A DNA stretch of 64,000 bases, from contig CM068842.1 of the NCBI GenBank assembly GCA_028554795.2, forward strand, positions 47,823,574-47,887,573, written 5' to 3'. Below are positions 53,291-64,000 of the stretch, piece after piece (the first letter of the stretch is position 1; every line of letters begins with the position of its first letter). The position numbers and the translations under genes were made by a program. The notes beneath the pieces are model-generated. The model did not search any database and was not told where the DNA came from. It was given only the letters and a program-made list of their open reading frames with translations. The DNA comes from Sinohyriopsis cumingii (taxonomy: Eukaryota; Mollusca; Bivalvia; Unionida; Unionidae).

Positions 53291-54110
53291 CATTAGCTGC
53301 GCTAGGTGTCAACCAAGCAGTATGTGACACCAGTAGTGATTGGTCACCATTATGACATCACATCGGGACACCTAGGTTTTTATTCCCATGTGGAGGGTTA
53401 ATTAATTGTTCATGAAGAGAGGAAAAAGTGCCTCTCCCTTCATGTATTTAATATGTGCTATGCATGTTTAGTAATTTTAATGTCTGGCAGTGGCAAAGAA
53501 GAAGGTTTGGTCAGGGAGGAGCCTGCTTACTAGGAGGGTACGTTGGTTTATCCAGGGTATACATTTTTTGACTCCCTTGCCAAAAGGTTAATGAATTATC
53601 ATCTTTTAAAAAAGATAGTACTACACCAGTGACCGCTTAGTGATAGTCTATAGGGTTATTTAAACTTTATCTATTGAGTCTGATTTGGGTGGGGTGGTTC
53701 TTGGTTTGGGTTCACCCTTTTGTGTATGGTTATTACAACTTTCCTAGGCTCAATGGTGCGCCACTTTGTGCAGCTTGGCCTGATGGTCCTTGGGGTTTGG
53801 ATCACCTCATATATTCTTAAGTTTTGGGTCCTAACTAGTTGGTTGCCACACTGTGCAGCCAGGCCTGATGGTCCTTGGGGTTTGGACCATCTTATAGGTA
53901 TTCATTTTGGGGTTATAGTAAGTGTACCTATCTTGATAGACTTTGCCGCCTTGTGCAGCGGGGCCTGATGGTCTTGGGCTTTTTAGACCACCTTATATAT
54001 TCTAGTTTTTTGGGTCTTATTTAAGTGTTCTAATTATTTTTAGTGCCTTTCTAAAAGCTGAAGAGCTTAAGCTCTTTGAAAGACTGGTTCACAATAATAA
54101 TAGAATAATT
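53291..54110. other. G+T-rich unidentified stretch with direct repeats
   Basis: Unlike its AT-rich surroundings. Three diverged copies of GGCCTGATGGTCCTTGGGGT followed by a TTGGACCACCT-like segment start at about 53768, 53853 and 53953 (spacings 85 and 100 bp). AAGAGCTTAAGCTCTT at about 54067 is a perfect 16-bp palindrome. It may form one element with the repeat at 53042. Confidence 0.5.
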
Positions 54111-54199
54111 ATTTAGTGAAATAAAAACAAACCAGTCAATCTGATGAATGTGCATAACATAACATCCATAAAGATGCAATTTTACCATTTTTTTCCATG

Positions 54200-54840
54200 T
54201 CATGGGAAACTTTTTATTCACTAACATTTTCTACCTTATCATGGGGACCGCTCCAGTTGCCTAAGTGGTTAGAGCATCTGCTTGGATATGTGAAACTGTG
54301 GGTTTGATCGCTGGCATAGTCATAACAAAGACATATAAAAATGATACGAACATCTGCCTTGCTTGGTGCTCAGCATTACGAGGTTAGTGTTAGGACTGGT
54401 CCACCTGGTTTCAGGATAATGTGACTGGGTGGGACATTATGCTACATGTCTGCGGCATGATGCCCCAGTGCTAGACATCACTATAAACTGTCACACTGCA
54501 GACATTGTAGTGATATTACTAAAAAACTGTTAAAACTTATATAATGTTGAAAATCCAAAACACACACGCACACCTTATTATAGGACACTATCTATTCATT
54601 AACATCTTGCTAACTTATCATGGGGAACTCTTTATTCATTAACATGTTTCTACTTTATCGTAGGGAATTCTTTATTCATTAACATGTTTCTACCTTATGA
54701 TGGGGTATTTTTTGTATTAACATTTTTCTACCTTATCATGGGAAATTCTTTATTCATTAACCTTTTTCTACCTTATCAATTTTGGGAAACTCTTTATTAA
54801 CATGTTTCTACCTTATCATGGGGGAACTCTTTCTTCATCA
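54200..54840. repeat. 40-bp minisatellite split by a SINE
   Basis: The unit is TTTATTCATTAACATGTTTC then TACCTTATCATGGGGAACTC. One or so units precede the SINE (54200-54240) and about six follow it (54590-54840). Confidence 0.85.
54241..54575 (+). mobile_element. SINE family 1 (full length)
   Basis: Head GACCGCTCCAGTTGCCTAAG with GTGGGTTTGATCGC, full body, end AAAATCCAAAACACACACGC. It is inserted in the 40-bp minisatellite directly after a CTTATCATGG unit. Confidence 0.85.
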
Positions 54841-54849
54841 ACATATTTA

Positions 54850-55127
54850 GCATTGTAACAAAATTAGACATTAAGAAACATGGCCTACACAACTGGGTGA
54901 AGAGGAGCAAAACTTTACTTTGAATCACCTGACTTTGCTCTGTTTTACTGCCTGTAATGAAGGTTGAATTTCTTCTTCTGTAAATATTACAAAGTCCCTC
55001 CCCCAATGTGTTTTTGTTAAATATTGTATTACAATGTGTCAGCATATCATCTCTTTGGAAGAAAATATGTGAAGTGAAGACCTGCAATGAGCAAAAGGTA
55101 TATGAACAACAATAACTGATTTTTATC

Positions 55128-55129
<2 letters not shown>
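54850..55129. other. No gene assigned
   Basis: A minus frame (54797-55129) has a fair acceptor before VFTSHIFFQRDDMLT and a possible donor after KTEQSQ, but no link to other exons and no recognised domain. Confidence 0.4.
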
Positions 55130-55167
<38 letters not shown>

Positions 55168-55180
55168 TACTAATAATAAC

Positions 55181-55248
<68 letters not shown>

Positions 55249-55270
55249 TAATAATAATAATAACAATAAT
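55130..55270. repeat. (AAT)n/(AAC) microsatellite tail
   Basis: Interrupted AAT run that forms the 3' tail of the LINE at 55270-57000. Confidence 0.9.
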
Positions 55271-57000
55271 GAGGACTTTGTATTCGCCTAATCTTTAGAA
55301 GCTCTAAGCGCTTTACAACATTAAACAACACCTATAACATAAAAAACATATAATGATATGATTACAAAAACAAACACCATGAAATGAGAAAACACTAAAA
55401 AAACATGCTGAGAATATTTAAGGTAGGAAACATTATTAAGTCTTTAAGTTTGTTCTTGCAGTCGAAATAAGTGAGTTTTCAGAGCTCTCTAGAATGTGAT
55501 CACTGTGTCTTTGTGTCTAAGTTCAGTGGGCAATTCATTCCACATTGCTGGGCCCTGGTATGCAAAAGAACGCTGTCCATATGACTTTGTTTTCACAGTG
55601 GGAATAATGAATATACGATTGTCAGAAGAGGAGCGTATGTATCTTGCTGGTGTGTATACATGGGTGAGGTCAGGCAGGTATGTTGGACTAGAGTCCGACA
55701 GTGAAACGTAGCAAAGAGAACAAATTTTGTGTTTGATCCTGGATCAAATGGATAGCCAGTGTAGGATACAGAGCAGCGGGGAGGTGTGCTCTGATCATGG
55801 TACTCTAAGTATGATCCGAGCAGCTGTGTTTAGAACTTTTTGAAGTTTCTGGAGCAGATATTGAGATGAACCAGACAGAATTGAGTTACAATAGTCCAGT
55901 CTTGAAAGTACTAATGAACACACAAGTGTTTTAGTGGCATCAGCTGAAAGATATTTGCGAATTGAGCTGATGTGTCTCAGCTCAAGATATGCAGCCTTGC
56001 ATATGTTCATGACATGTTGATGCAATGTGAGAGTACTGTCCAGCGTAACACCTAGGTTTTGTACTGATTGTGTGAATTTAATTTTGGTGTTGCTAATATT
56101 TATTGTTTGAGGGAAAGGATGTGAATAAGAAAGTCTTTGTGTTGTGATCTGAATGGCCTCTCTACACCTTGGATGATAGCATCAACTTCAGCTGGGTGGC
56201 TAGATTTGTATATTTGGGTGTCATCAGTGTACAATTGGTGAGACACTGGATGATGATCTATGACACTTGAGAGTGGCTGAGTGTACAGAATGAAGAGAAC
56301 AGGTCCAAGAACAGACCCCTGTGGAACACCACAACATAGATCAACTGGGCTGGAGTCTATTCCATTTGCAGATACAATTTGTGTCCTGTTGACCAAGCAG
56401 GATTTGAACTACAGTAAGGCTGTATCACAAATGCCAAATACATGCTGGAGACAGTGAAGTAATATATCATGGTCTATTGTGTCAAATGCTGCAGACAAAT
56501 CAAGGAGGGTGAGGGCTGTAATCTTTCCGCTATCCAACACAGAGAGAATTTCATTAACTACTTTTAGAAGAGTAGATTCAGTACTGTGGCAAGGGCGATA
56601 TGCAGATTGTACATTGGTAAAAAGACTGTTTGAATTTAGATGAGATACAAGCTGGGATAGAACAACCTTTTCTAAGAATTTTTACATGAATGGGAGATTA
56701 GAAACTGGGCGGTAGTTCTTTAAATTGTTATGGTCTAGTGTTGGTTTCTTCAGCAAAGGCTTTACAATGGCAGTTTTGTAAAATGATGGGAATTCCCCAG
56801 ATGAGAGAGAGGTATTAATAACATCAGTTAGTGATGGCAATACTGGATCTAAGCACTCAAGCAGCATTGATGTTGGAATTGGATCAAGTTCACATGACTT
56901 TGGTAATCCTCCAAGACTTATTTGGAAACCTCATAAAACATAACTTTACCATCCAACTTTGATAGAAATGTCTGTCTATTTTGATGTTATGTAATTTTGA
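55130..57000 (-). mobile_element. Broken LINE (L2/CR1-like) with (ATT)n tail
   Basis: On the minus strand the RT core is largely collinear: SCELDPIPTSMLLECLDPVL, KNYRPVSNLPF, LLDLSAAFDTIDHDILLH, CGVPQGSVLGPVLFILYTQP, and YTDDTQIYKS (FADD-box equivalent). A +1 shift and a deletion of about 25 residues near 56120 follow, then LGVTLDSTLTLHQHVMNICK, LVLSRLDYCNSILSG and GPAMWNELPTELRHKDT. In-frame stops occur at about 56684, 56404 and 55494. The 3' UTR ends TTGTAAAGCGCTTAGAGC and (ATT)n mixed with GTT at 55130-55270. It is 5' truncated and not functional. Confidence 0.88.
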
Positions 57001-57583
57001 GGAGGTATGTCAGCTTGTTGTCAAATAATAATAATTTCTTTTAAAAACAGTAGAGTATAATAAAATGTGGTTGCTGGATGAAATCCAATAATAGAGTGTT
57101 TTGAACGAATGATTTTAATTAGTGTGAGAATAAACTATAATATAAATTATTTAAATTAAATTATGGAAAGATAATACTAATACTAAAGTCACAGCAAACA
57201 GGGAGCAGATAATGATGCATTTTGTGGAACATTTAATAGTTATATTAGTCTTTTCTTGTTTTGAATGTTTTAGATAAAATTTCACAAATATAAGGTCACA
57301 ATATTAATTTTCAGGAAAAATGTCCAGCAAGAGCTATTGGAATTTCTGCTCAAGACAAGATTCTACTTGCAGACAGGTAAACTGGACTAAGTTATCAGTG
57401 ATTAAACCTGAAGACACTGGTTTTATCATAGATGAAGGGTTTACATTGTAGATATTAGTTTCTGACCCACTCTGGTTATAACTTTCCATTAAGTCAGGCA
57501 GATTAAAATTACTTGATTTTCTGCTCTTATGACCACTAAAGTATTCAGAAAATTTTACTATCAGAGGAACATCATCATTTAAA

Positions 57584-57830
57584 TTATAGACGTTTTTGCC
57601 CATACAGGCATGTACGTCTGGTTAATGTCCATAAGCGGACTATTTAATTGATCCCAGGGGAAGGAATTAGAGCCTCATCCCCCAGGCATTAGTGTGCATA
57701 AAAGGCACTATTTAATTGAGCCGTCAGGTCTTGGGTCAATATGACTGGCTTCATAGGCCTAGCGACCTGAATGTAAGGCTATACTCAAGTGGGGATAGAC
57801 CAAGCACACACTTGAGTTAAAGGTAGCAGA
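57584..57830. repeat. Dispersed repeat, copy B
   Basis: Pairs with 53042-53290 over most of its length; it ends CAAGTGGGGATAGACCAAGC where copy A differs. Confidence 0.8.
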
Positions 57831-58254
57831 GAAATATTTGATTTTACTTAAATATATTGACTTATCAATCTTTATTCAACAGAAAAAGTATAACATCTTG
57901 TCCTCTATAGCTGTCTTTTCTTTAGGCACTACAAAAATGATTTAGAACCCTCTAACTTGAGGAAATTCTCCATAAACCTTAAGTATGCAATTACCTCCCA
58001 GACCCAAATTTTAATTCCTATAATTAGCTGAAACTTTAATTTTGTCAGTTTACACAAATTTTACTAAATATAACCTCAATGGTCAAAGGGAGCCATGGTC
58101 ACTCAGTTGGTGGAGTTTCGGACATAATATAATGGTCACAGGTTTGATGGTCAACCAGGTCAATCTGGGTCAGCTGCCTCAGTGTGTTCTTATGAAAAGC
58201 AATTAGCTCTCATTTCCTCATTAAGATGAAGATTAATAATGTGCTGGAAGTGCC

Positions 58255-58370
58255 CTTAGATACCAACCAATCAACCAATCACTTCAACCAGGCAACCACA
58301 ACCAACCAACCAATCACAACCAACCAATCAAACAACCGACAACTTCAACCACCCAACCAACTCAATGTCC
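58255..58370. repeat. CCAA-rich simple repeat
   Basis: CAACCAATCAACCAATCA-type runs with drifting spacing. Confidence 0.7.
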
Positions 58371-58390
58371 CAGTCCAGTGGATTTTTTTT

Positions 58391-58645
58391 TTTGTTGTTC
58401 TAGGGTTTAACGCCATTTTTCAGCACAAGATAGGCTATACAAGGCGGCCAGTATAACTGGTGGAGGAAGAACCCTGGAAAACCCTGGGAAGAATCACCGA
58501 CCCACAAGAAGCTACTGGCAGGCTTTCCCACATATCCACGCTAGCCGAGTCTTGGACTCGAACCCACGCAGACAGAGGTGAGATGGCAGTGATCCAGAAC
58601 GGTGAGCGTTTTAGACCACTCTGCCACTCGGGCCCCCCCCCCAGT
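58391..58645 (-). mobile_element. SINE family 2 (well preserved)
   Basis: On +: GGGTTTAACGCCATTTTTCA at the 3' end and CTCGAACCCACGCAGACAGA at the B-box side, ending AGACCACTCTGCCACTCGGG. Confidence 0.88.
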
Positions 58646-58973
58646 CCAGTGGATTTGTGTTTCATAATATTGATCATTAGCTTGTTCCTCAATATAACAT
58701 TATAATGAGTCCCATTCAAATGTCCATAATAAGTGAGGAGACCTTATGAGGTATATTGCAAGCATATTGTAATATATTGTGCACAGTAACATTACAAAAT
58801 TAGGGTACTTAATGATTTGAAACCACATTATAATTGATTCACAACAAAGATGAACTAAAATAAAACAGACTAAGTAGGAAAGATAAACCACACTACCATA
58901 TAAATAAGATAATTAAAAAGCATTTTTTTTTGTATTGTCCAAATTAATCCAAGAAAGAAAATGATAATTGTGA

Positions 58974-59566
58974 ATGTGTTCAGATGATTAATATTTCTGT
59001 TGTGTACTGATACACCTGGCATGTTCAGATGATTAATATTTCTGTTGTGTACTGATACACCTGGCATGTTCAGATGATTAATATTTCTGTTGTGTACTGA
59101 TACACCTGGCATGTTCAGATGATTAATATTTCTGTTGTGTACTGATACACCTGGCATGTTCAGATGACTAATATTTCTGTTGTGTACTGATACACCTGGC
59201 ATGTTCAGATGACTAATATTTCTGTTGTGTACTGATACACCTGGCATGTTCAGATGATTAATATTTCTGTTGTGTACTGATACACCTGGCATGTTCAGAT
59301 GACTAATATTTCTGTTGTGTACTGATACACCTGGCATGTTCAGATGATTAATATTTCTGTTGTGTACTGATACACCTGGCATGTTCAGATGATTAATATT
59401 TCTGTTGTGTACTGATACACCTGGCACGTTCAGATGATTAATATTTCTGTTGTGTACTGATACACCTGGCATGTTCAAATGATTAATATTTCTGTTGTGT
59501 ACTGATACACCTGGCATGTTCAGATAATTAATATTTCTGTTGTGTACTGATACACCTGGCATGTTC
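58974..59566. repeat. 45-bp minisatellite, about 13 copies
   Basis: The unit is CAGATGATTAATATTTCTGT, TGTGTACTGATACACCTGGC and ATGTT. Copies are nearly identical. As 45 is divisible by 3, the minus strand stays open for 230 codons with a 15-residue repeat (MPGVSVHNRNINHLN). The unit includes a GTGTACTGATACAC palindrome-like core. Confidence 0.96.
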
Positions 59567-59661
59567 AGTGCAAGTTGGAAGTGGTTATGATCAGCTACAT
59601 TGCATTATGTCGTTGGTTACCCCAAAAATCTGCATGATAATGTTTTGGTTTTTTTTGTGTT

Positions 59662-59908
59662 GTGGCCGAGTGGTCTAAAGCGCTCTCCGTTATGGATCAC
59701 TGCCATCTCACCTCTGTCTGCGTGGGTTCAAGTCTCGGATTCGGCTAATGTGGGTATGTGAGAAAGCTTGCCAGTAGCTTCTCGTGGGTTGGTGGTTCTT
59801 TCCAGGGTTTTCCCGGGTTCTTCCTCCACCACTAATACTGGCCGCCATGTATAGCCTATCGAGTGCTGAAAAATGGCGTTAAATCTACAACAACAACAAC
59901 AACAAATC
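59662..59908 (+). mobile_element. SINE family 2 (full length, best copy)
   Basis: Head TTGTGGCCGAGTGGTCTAAA (A box) and GCGTGGGTTCAAGTCTC (B box), body GAAAGCTTGCCAGTAGCTTC, end GTGCTGAAAAATGGCGTTAA then (CAA)n. It lies about 95 bp after the 45-bp array. Confidence 0.9.
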
Positions 59909-60066
59909 TTTTACAAAAAAGTATACTTGTTGCAGTTCTGTACATTTTCTTTTATTGATCTGGTTATATTGCCATTGGAGATTAAGTCTAGTTGTGTTAC
60001 ACACACATTTTCAACTCATTTATCTTTTTCAGTAAGAGTGACAGTCTCTTTTTGTACACACATTAA

Positions 60067-60790
60067 GTCAAAATAATGCTGATTAAGTCCAAATATTGGG
60101 GATTAAGTCAAAACAATGCTGATTAAGTCAAAATAATAGAAATTAAGTCAAAATAATGGTAATTAAGTCAAAATAATAGTAATTAGGTCAAAATAATGGT
60201 AATTAAGTAAAATGATGACAATTAAGTCAAAACAATGTTGATTAAGTCAAAATAATGATAATTAAGTAAAACTAATGGTGATTAAGTCAAAATAATGCTG
60301 ATTAAGTCAAAATAATAGTAATTAAGTCAAAATAATGACAATTAAGTCTAAATAATGTTGATTAAGTCCAAATATTGGGGATTAAGTCAAAACAATGCTG
60401 ATTAAGTCAAAATAATAGTAATTAAGTCAAAATAATGGTAATTAATTAAAAATAATGACAATTAAGTCTAAATAATTGTGATTAAGTCAAAATAATGATA
60501 AAAAAGTCAAAATAATGGTAATTATGTCAAAATGATGGTGATTAAGTCAAAATAATGCTGATGAAGTCAACACTATTGTGATTAGGTTAAATTAATGGTA
60601 ATTAAGTCAAAATAATGGTAATTCAGTCAAAATAATGGTGATTAAGTCAAATAAATGGTGATTAATTCAAAATAATGATGATTAAATCTATGATTTGCTG
60701 ATTAATTCAAAATAATGGTACTTAAGTCAAAATAATGGTAATTAAGTCAAAATAATTGTGATTATATCAAAACAATGGTGACAATAAACA
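60067..60790. repeat. 20-bp minisatellite, about 36 copies
   Basis: The unit is AATTAAGTCAAAATAATGGT with frequent substitutions (GCTG, GACA, TGTT variants). Confidence 0.95.
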
Positions 60791-61499
60791 TAATAGATGG
60801 GCATCTGGTCCTGGAAATAGGATAGCCTCTACATAGGAGAGTAAGTATAGTTTGATTTTTAATGTATTGTGTATTGAAAATAAGTTTAGTTGGCTCTCTG
60901 TGCATACCAGTACACCACTAGAAATTGTTTAGATAAGATGACAGAGTGGTGATATTATAGTGATTAGAGAAATAAATATCAATAGATTTGGTTATCTGTC
61001 AGTCTTTTGCCTTCTAAGCCAGTAGTAAAATAACATAAGCTGGGAAAGCCAGAAGAACTTGGGCTATAAACTGGGTAACAGAAGTGGTTTTAAGATTGGA
61101 TGATCATCCATTTAATCACCTGTTTCTGTGTATGGGCAAAACATTCCTTAGTTTATGTTCCAACTTGAATTTTTCTGTCACCTTTTTTGGTGTCAAGAAG
61201 TTTTATGAAAACTATTATGTAATTTGAAAATATGGTGTAAAATTAGAAGATATGGAAGTTAGATCAATGTTTGTGAGTAAATTACAATGGATTCTGTTAT
61301 CATACCTGTTTTATATGTGGGACAGTGTTGTACTGAGGAGTCTTGGTGTGAGTGGACCATCTACATATAACCTTGTTTTTCTGAAGGCTAAAATCGATTG
61401 TATATATATAACATACTTTATTTAACAAGACACTAATTATATAAACAGTGTTCTTACTATGGTTGGGCATTACCAGACATAAGATATAATACTATGTGA

Positions 61500-62395
61500 T
61501 TATAATTGTCTCTGGTACAATATGTGTCTGGATATTATCACACATAATATGTATTGGAATATTATCACACATAATATGTATTGGAATATTATCACATAAA
61601 GTATGTATTGGAATGTTATCACACACATTACCAGTATGTATCTGGATATTTTCATACACTATATGTATCTGGATATTATCATATGCTATATGTATCTGGA
61701 TATTATCATACACTATATGTATCTGGATATTATCACACTATATGAATCTGGATATTAACATACACTATATGTATCTGGATATTATCACACATTATATGTA
61801 TCTGGATATTATCATACACTACATGAATCTGGATATTATCATACACTATATGTATCTGGATATTATCATACACTATATGTATCTGGATATTATCATACAC
61901 TATATGAAACTGGATATTAGCATACTCTATATGTATCTGGAAATTATCATACACTATATGTATCTGGATATTATCACACATTATATGTATCTGGATATTA
62001 TCATACACTATATGTATCTGGATATTATCACACTATATGTATGTGGATATTATCATACACTATAAGTATCTGGATATAATCAAACACTATATGAATCTGG
62101 ATATTATCATACACTCTATGTATCTGGATATTATCATACACTATATGAATCTGGATATTATCATACACTATATGTATCTGGATATTATCATACACTATAT
62201 GTATCTGGATATTATCATACACTATGTATCTGGATATTATCATACACTATATGAAACTGGATATTATCATACACTATATGTATCTGGATATTATCATACA
62301 CTGTATGTATCTGGATATTATCACACATTATATGTATCTGGATATTATCACACACTATGTATCTGGATATTATCACACTATTCTTCTGGATAATT
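61500..62395. repeat. 27-bp minisatellite, about 33 copies
   Basis: The unit is TATATGTATCTGGATATTAT then CATACAC. Being nine codons long, it gives open frames on both strands (MYLDIIIHY on +, IQIHIVYDN on -). Confidence 0.96.
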
Positions 62396-62606
62396 TGCAT
62401 ACAATGATTGTATGTATCATTATAAAAAAATATATTGTAGAACAGCTGAATTATTGAAATTAGCCAAAATAAAGTTCTAATTTTGTTCATCTCTTTTTTT
62501 TATATTTTCAGAAAAACTAAAATGATTCAAAATAACTATATACTACCAACAAAAATGTAAATATCTGACAAACATGAAATTTTACAGATATGAAAAGCAT
62601 AGTACC

Positions 62607-63441
62607 GGTTTGGTTTCACTAGAGCGCATCCCATTTGAGCGCCGCTCAGTGAGGTGCTGAAAAATTTCTTTTTCTCATTAGGGCTAATCCCATTAGGGCG
62701 TAAAAATATCTCACTAGAGCACATTCACAATAGGGCGTGGAGAGAAAAATTAAGTTCAACAAAATTTAATTGCCATCACGTTTGATGTTATATATATATA
62801 TATTATAATATGTACAAAAATGGCGGTCTTGACACTATTAGAAAATAATTACTAGACAAAAGCCACAGAACCATCAATACATATAATTTTATACAACTAT
62901 TATATCTTACACTGGTTTATTCTTTTCTGTACGCAAATAAACAAGTAGATAAAAAATGTAATGCAAATTAAAATATATAAAGTGGTCATTCCTAGCACAA
63001 ACATGATATTACATGAATAAAACAAGATAGATACATATATAACACAAACACAATACTGTAATAGATTGATCCTTGGTCAAGATCACTATAATTTAGGGGC
63101 CATGATATAGAAACAAGTCGCAAGACCTAGTGTCTGAAGAAGGAAGTATATGTCATAAAGAAATATGCCGGGAAGGAAAACAAAGAGACCAGCTCCAGGG
63201 ACAGTATGAGTACGACACATTGTAAAATAATAAAATGCAAAGATCAATGAGCAACCCACGAATGAGAATAATAAATACTTTGTTTCTTCAAAATTCTTTT
63301 GACTAGTTCATGCTCTAGTGATGCTAGTTCTTCGCACTCTAATGGGATCCACCCTAAAAAGATTAGCTCTAGTAGGACAAAAATATTTTTTGCGCTCTAG
63401 TGTGATAAGCTCTAATGGTTTGCGCTCTAATGAGACGTTAC
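62607..63441. mobile_element. DNA-transposon-like element with long GAGCGC-motif inverted ends
   Basis: The left end (62607-62755) and right end (63301-63441) are inverted relative to each other. Both consist of spaced copies of a YAYTAGRGCGC motif (for example CACTAGAGCGC, CATTAGGGCG; on the right, complement of GCGCTCTAATG). CATAGTACC occurs exactly at 62598-62606 and 63442-63450, a candidate 9-bp target duplication. The 545-bp centre is AT-rich with no ORF. Long ends plus a 9-bp duplication suggest a non-autonomous MULE-like element. Confidence 0.65.
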
Positions 63442-63453
63442 CATAGTACCATC

Positions 63454-63633
63454 TATACTTGCTTATAAGTTGAGTGCAACTGCAAACTTCACAGACCCAG
63501 ATCTGCCACTGCATAATGTGCTGTATGTGAGGAGTAATCAGTAGATGAACATAGACCCTGATCTGCTGTCACATTAATGTAATGGCAGATCAGTGTCAAC
63601 GTTGTTTGCAGCTTGATCAATTTGTGAGTATAC
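63454..63633 (-). mobile_element. Double-hairpin MITE
   Basis: The left end TATACTTGCTTATAAGTTG lies 3 bp beyond the direct repeat that closes the GAGCGC-motif element. The right end is diverged (TTGATCAATTTGTGAGTATA). Confidence 0.65.
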
Positions 63634-63958
63634 AATAAGTGAAAGTACCCTATCCAAGAGCTGCAAACATAATTTTTCTGCAATACACAAAAGCTGCACA
63701 AACCACCTGTTCATCACCTAATGTTAATTTTTGTTTTAAAAAAATACATGTGTAGGTTTCCCTATATTATTTGCACACTACGGCATATTTGTAACCAGAA
63801 ACCTACCTTAGTTCTGCTACCAATTAAATCAGGGCCAAAAATAATGTAACATCAAAGAGTTATCTTTCATCTACCGATCAGGAGTGGGATGGCATCCAAG
63901 AACCCTTTATCATCATAAAAGTGACCATGTGATAACAGAAAGGTGTTAAATAGTTTAC

Positions 63959-64000
63959 CTACTATGATACTCCTTTGTACAGGTTTACCCTTACGCTGGA
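63959..64000 (-). CDS. Candidate partial exon cut by the window edge
   Basis: A donor (AGTAG|GTAAAC) ends an open stretch running off the right edge. One frame is open and reads QRKGKPVQRSIIV, leaving in phase 1. It could be an early exon of the minus-strand gene or part of another gene. With only 42 bp visible the call rests on the donor and the frame. Confidence 0.25.

Noticed and set aside
53720..53968. 82-codon + frame
   Set aside because: It spans the direct repeats of the G-rich element, and the residues follow the DNA repeat.
54797..55129. 110-codon minus frame
   Set aside because: No recognised domain, no phase-matched partners; it overlaps the end of a minisatellite and a LINE tail.
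57334..57603. 89-codon minus frame beginning in a dispersed repeat
   Set aside because: The Met lies in the repeat and no clean donor follows; the polar composition alone is not enough.
59662..59750. tRNA-Leu-like gene
   Set aside because: It is the head of a family-2 SINE repeated at six places in the window.

Overview
The window looks like eukaryotic nuclear DNA from an AT-rich invertebrate, most likely a lophotrochozoan and probably a mollusc. The reasons are short exons with GT-AG introns, tRNA-headed SINEs, LINE fragments ending in (ATT)n, many minisatellites, and a dispersed repeat built around GTGACCTTGACCTTTGACC, a style I associate with molluscan genomes. The taxon call is inference. 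There is no prokaryotic gene organisation: the long ORFs are either inside tandem arrays or inside decayed retrotransposons.

One real gene can be supported. It lies on the minus strand, with eight exons chained from about 40.19 kb down to 12.20 kb (40151-40186, 33992-34070, 32061-32197, 29160-29259, 28243-28437, 17405-17497, 15550-15651, 12204-12308). Every junction has acceptor AG and donor GT, and the phases are mutually compatible. Together they give about 282 codons without a stop. The product is polar, rich in Ser, Asp, Glu and Lys, probably largely disordered with short amphipathic helices. I do not recognise the family. Its start and end lie outside what I can see; weaker upstream exon candidates are at 49356-49400 and at the right edge of the window.

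The rest is repeat. Region by region: 1-3.5 kb holds minisatellites (84 and 41 bp) and a SINE; 4.8-6.1 kb a broken minus-strand LINE; 6.1-7.5 kb a 55-bp array and the GTGACCTT repeat; 7.7-8.6 kb a decayed coding-like stretch; 9.5-12.1 kb a SINE, a 49-bp array and a palindromic element; 12.2-19.6 kb gene exons with MITEs, a 50-bp array and a long (CA)n; 20.1-27.0 kb a roughly 6.8-kb satellite with 61-bp monomers, inside the 10.7-kb intron between two exons; 27-40 kb gene exons with LINE tails, SINEs and a 43-bp array (37.4-39.0 kb); 39.7 kb a small hAT-like element; 41.6-52.8 kb more GTGACCTT repeat, SINEs, 46-bp and 48-bp arrays and MITEs; 53.0-54.1 kb an unidentified G-rich element; 55.1-57.0 kb a second broken LINE; 57.6-62.4 kb SINEs and 45-, 20- and 27-bp arrays; 62.6-63.45 kb a transposon-like element with long inverted ends made of a repeated GAGCGC motif.

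By hand tally about a quarter of the window is tandem repeat. The most distinctive items are the 61-bp satellite with its age gradient, a multi-copy MITE with two internal hairpins, and the GAGCGC-motif element with a 9-bp direct repeat at its ends. All coordinates were read by eye, so repeat boundaries are good to about 10-20 bases and exon boundaries are meant to be exact.
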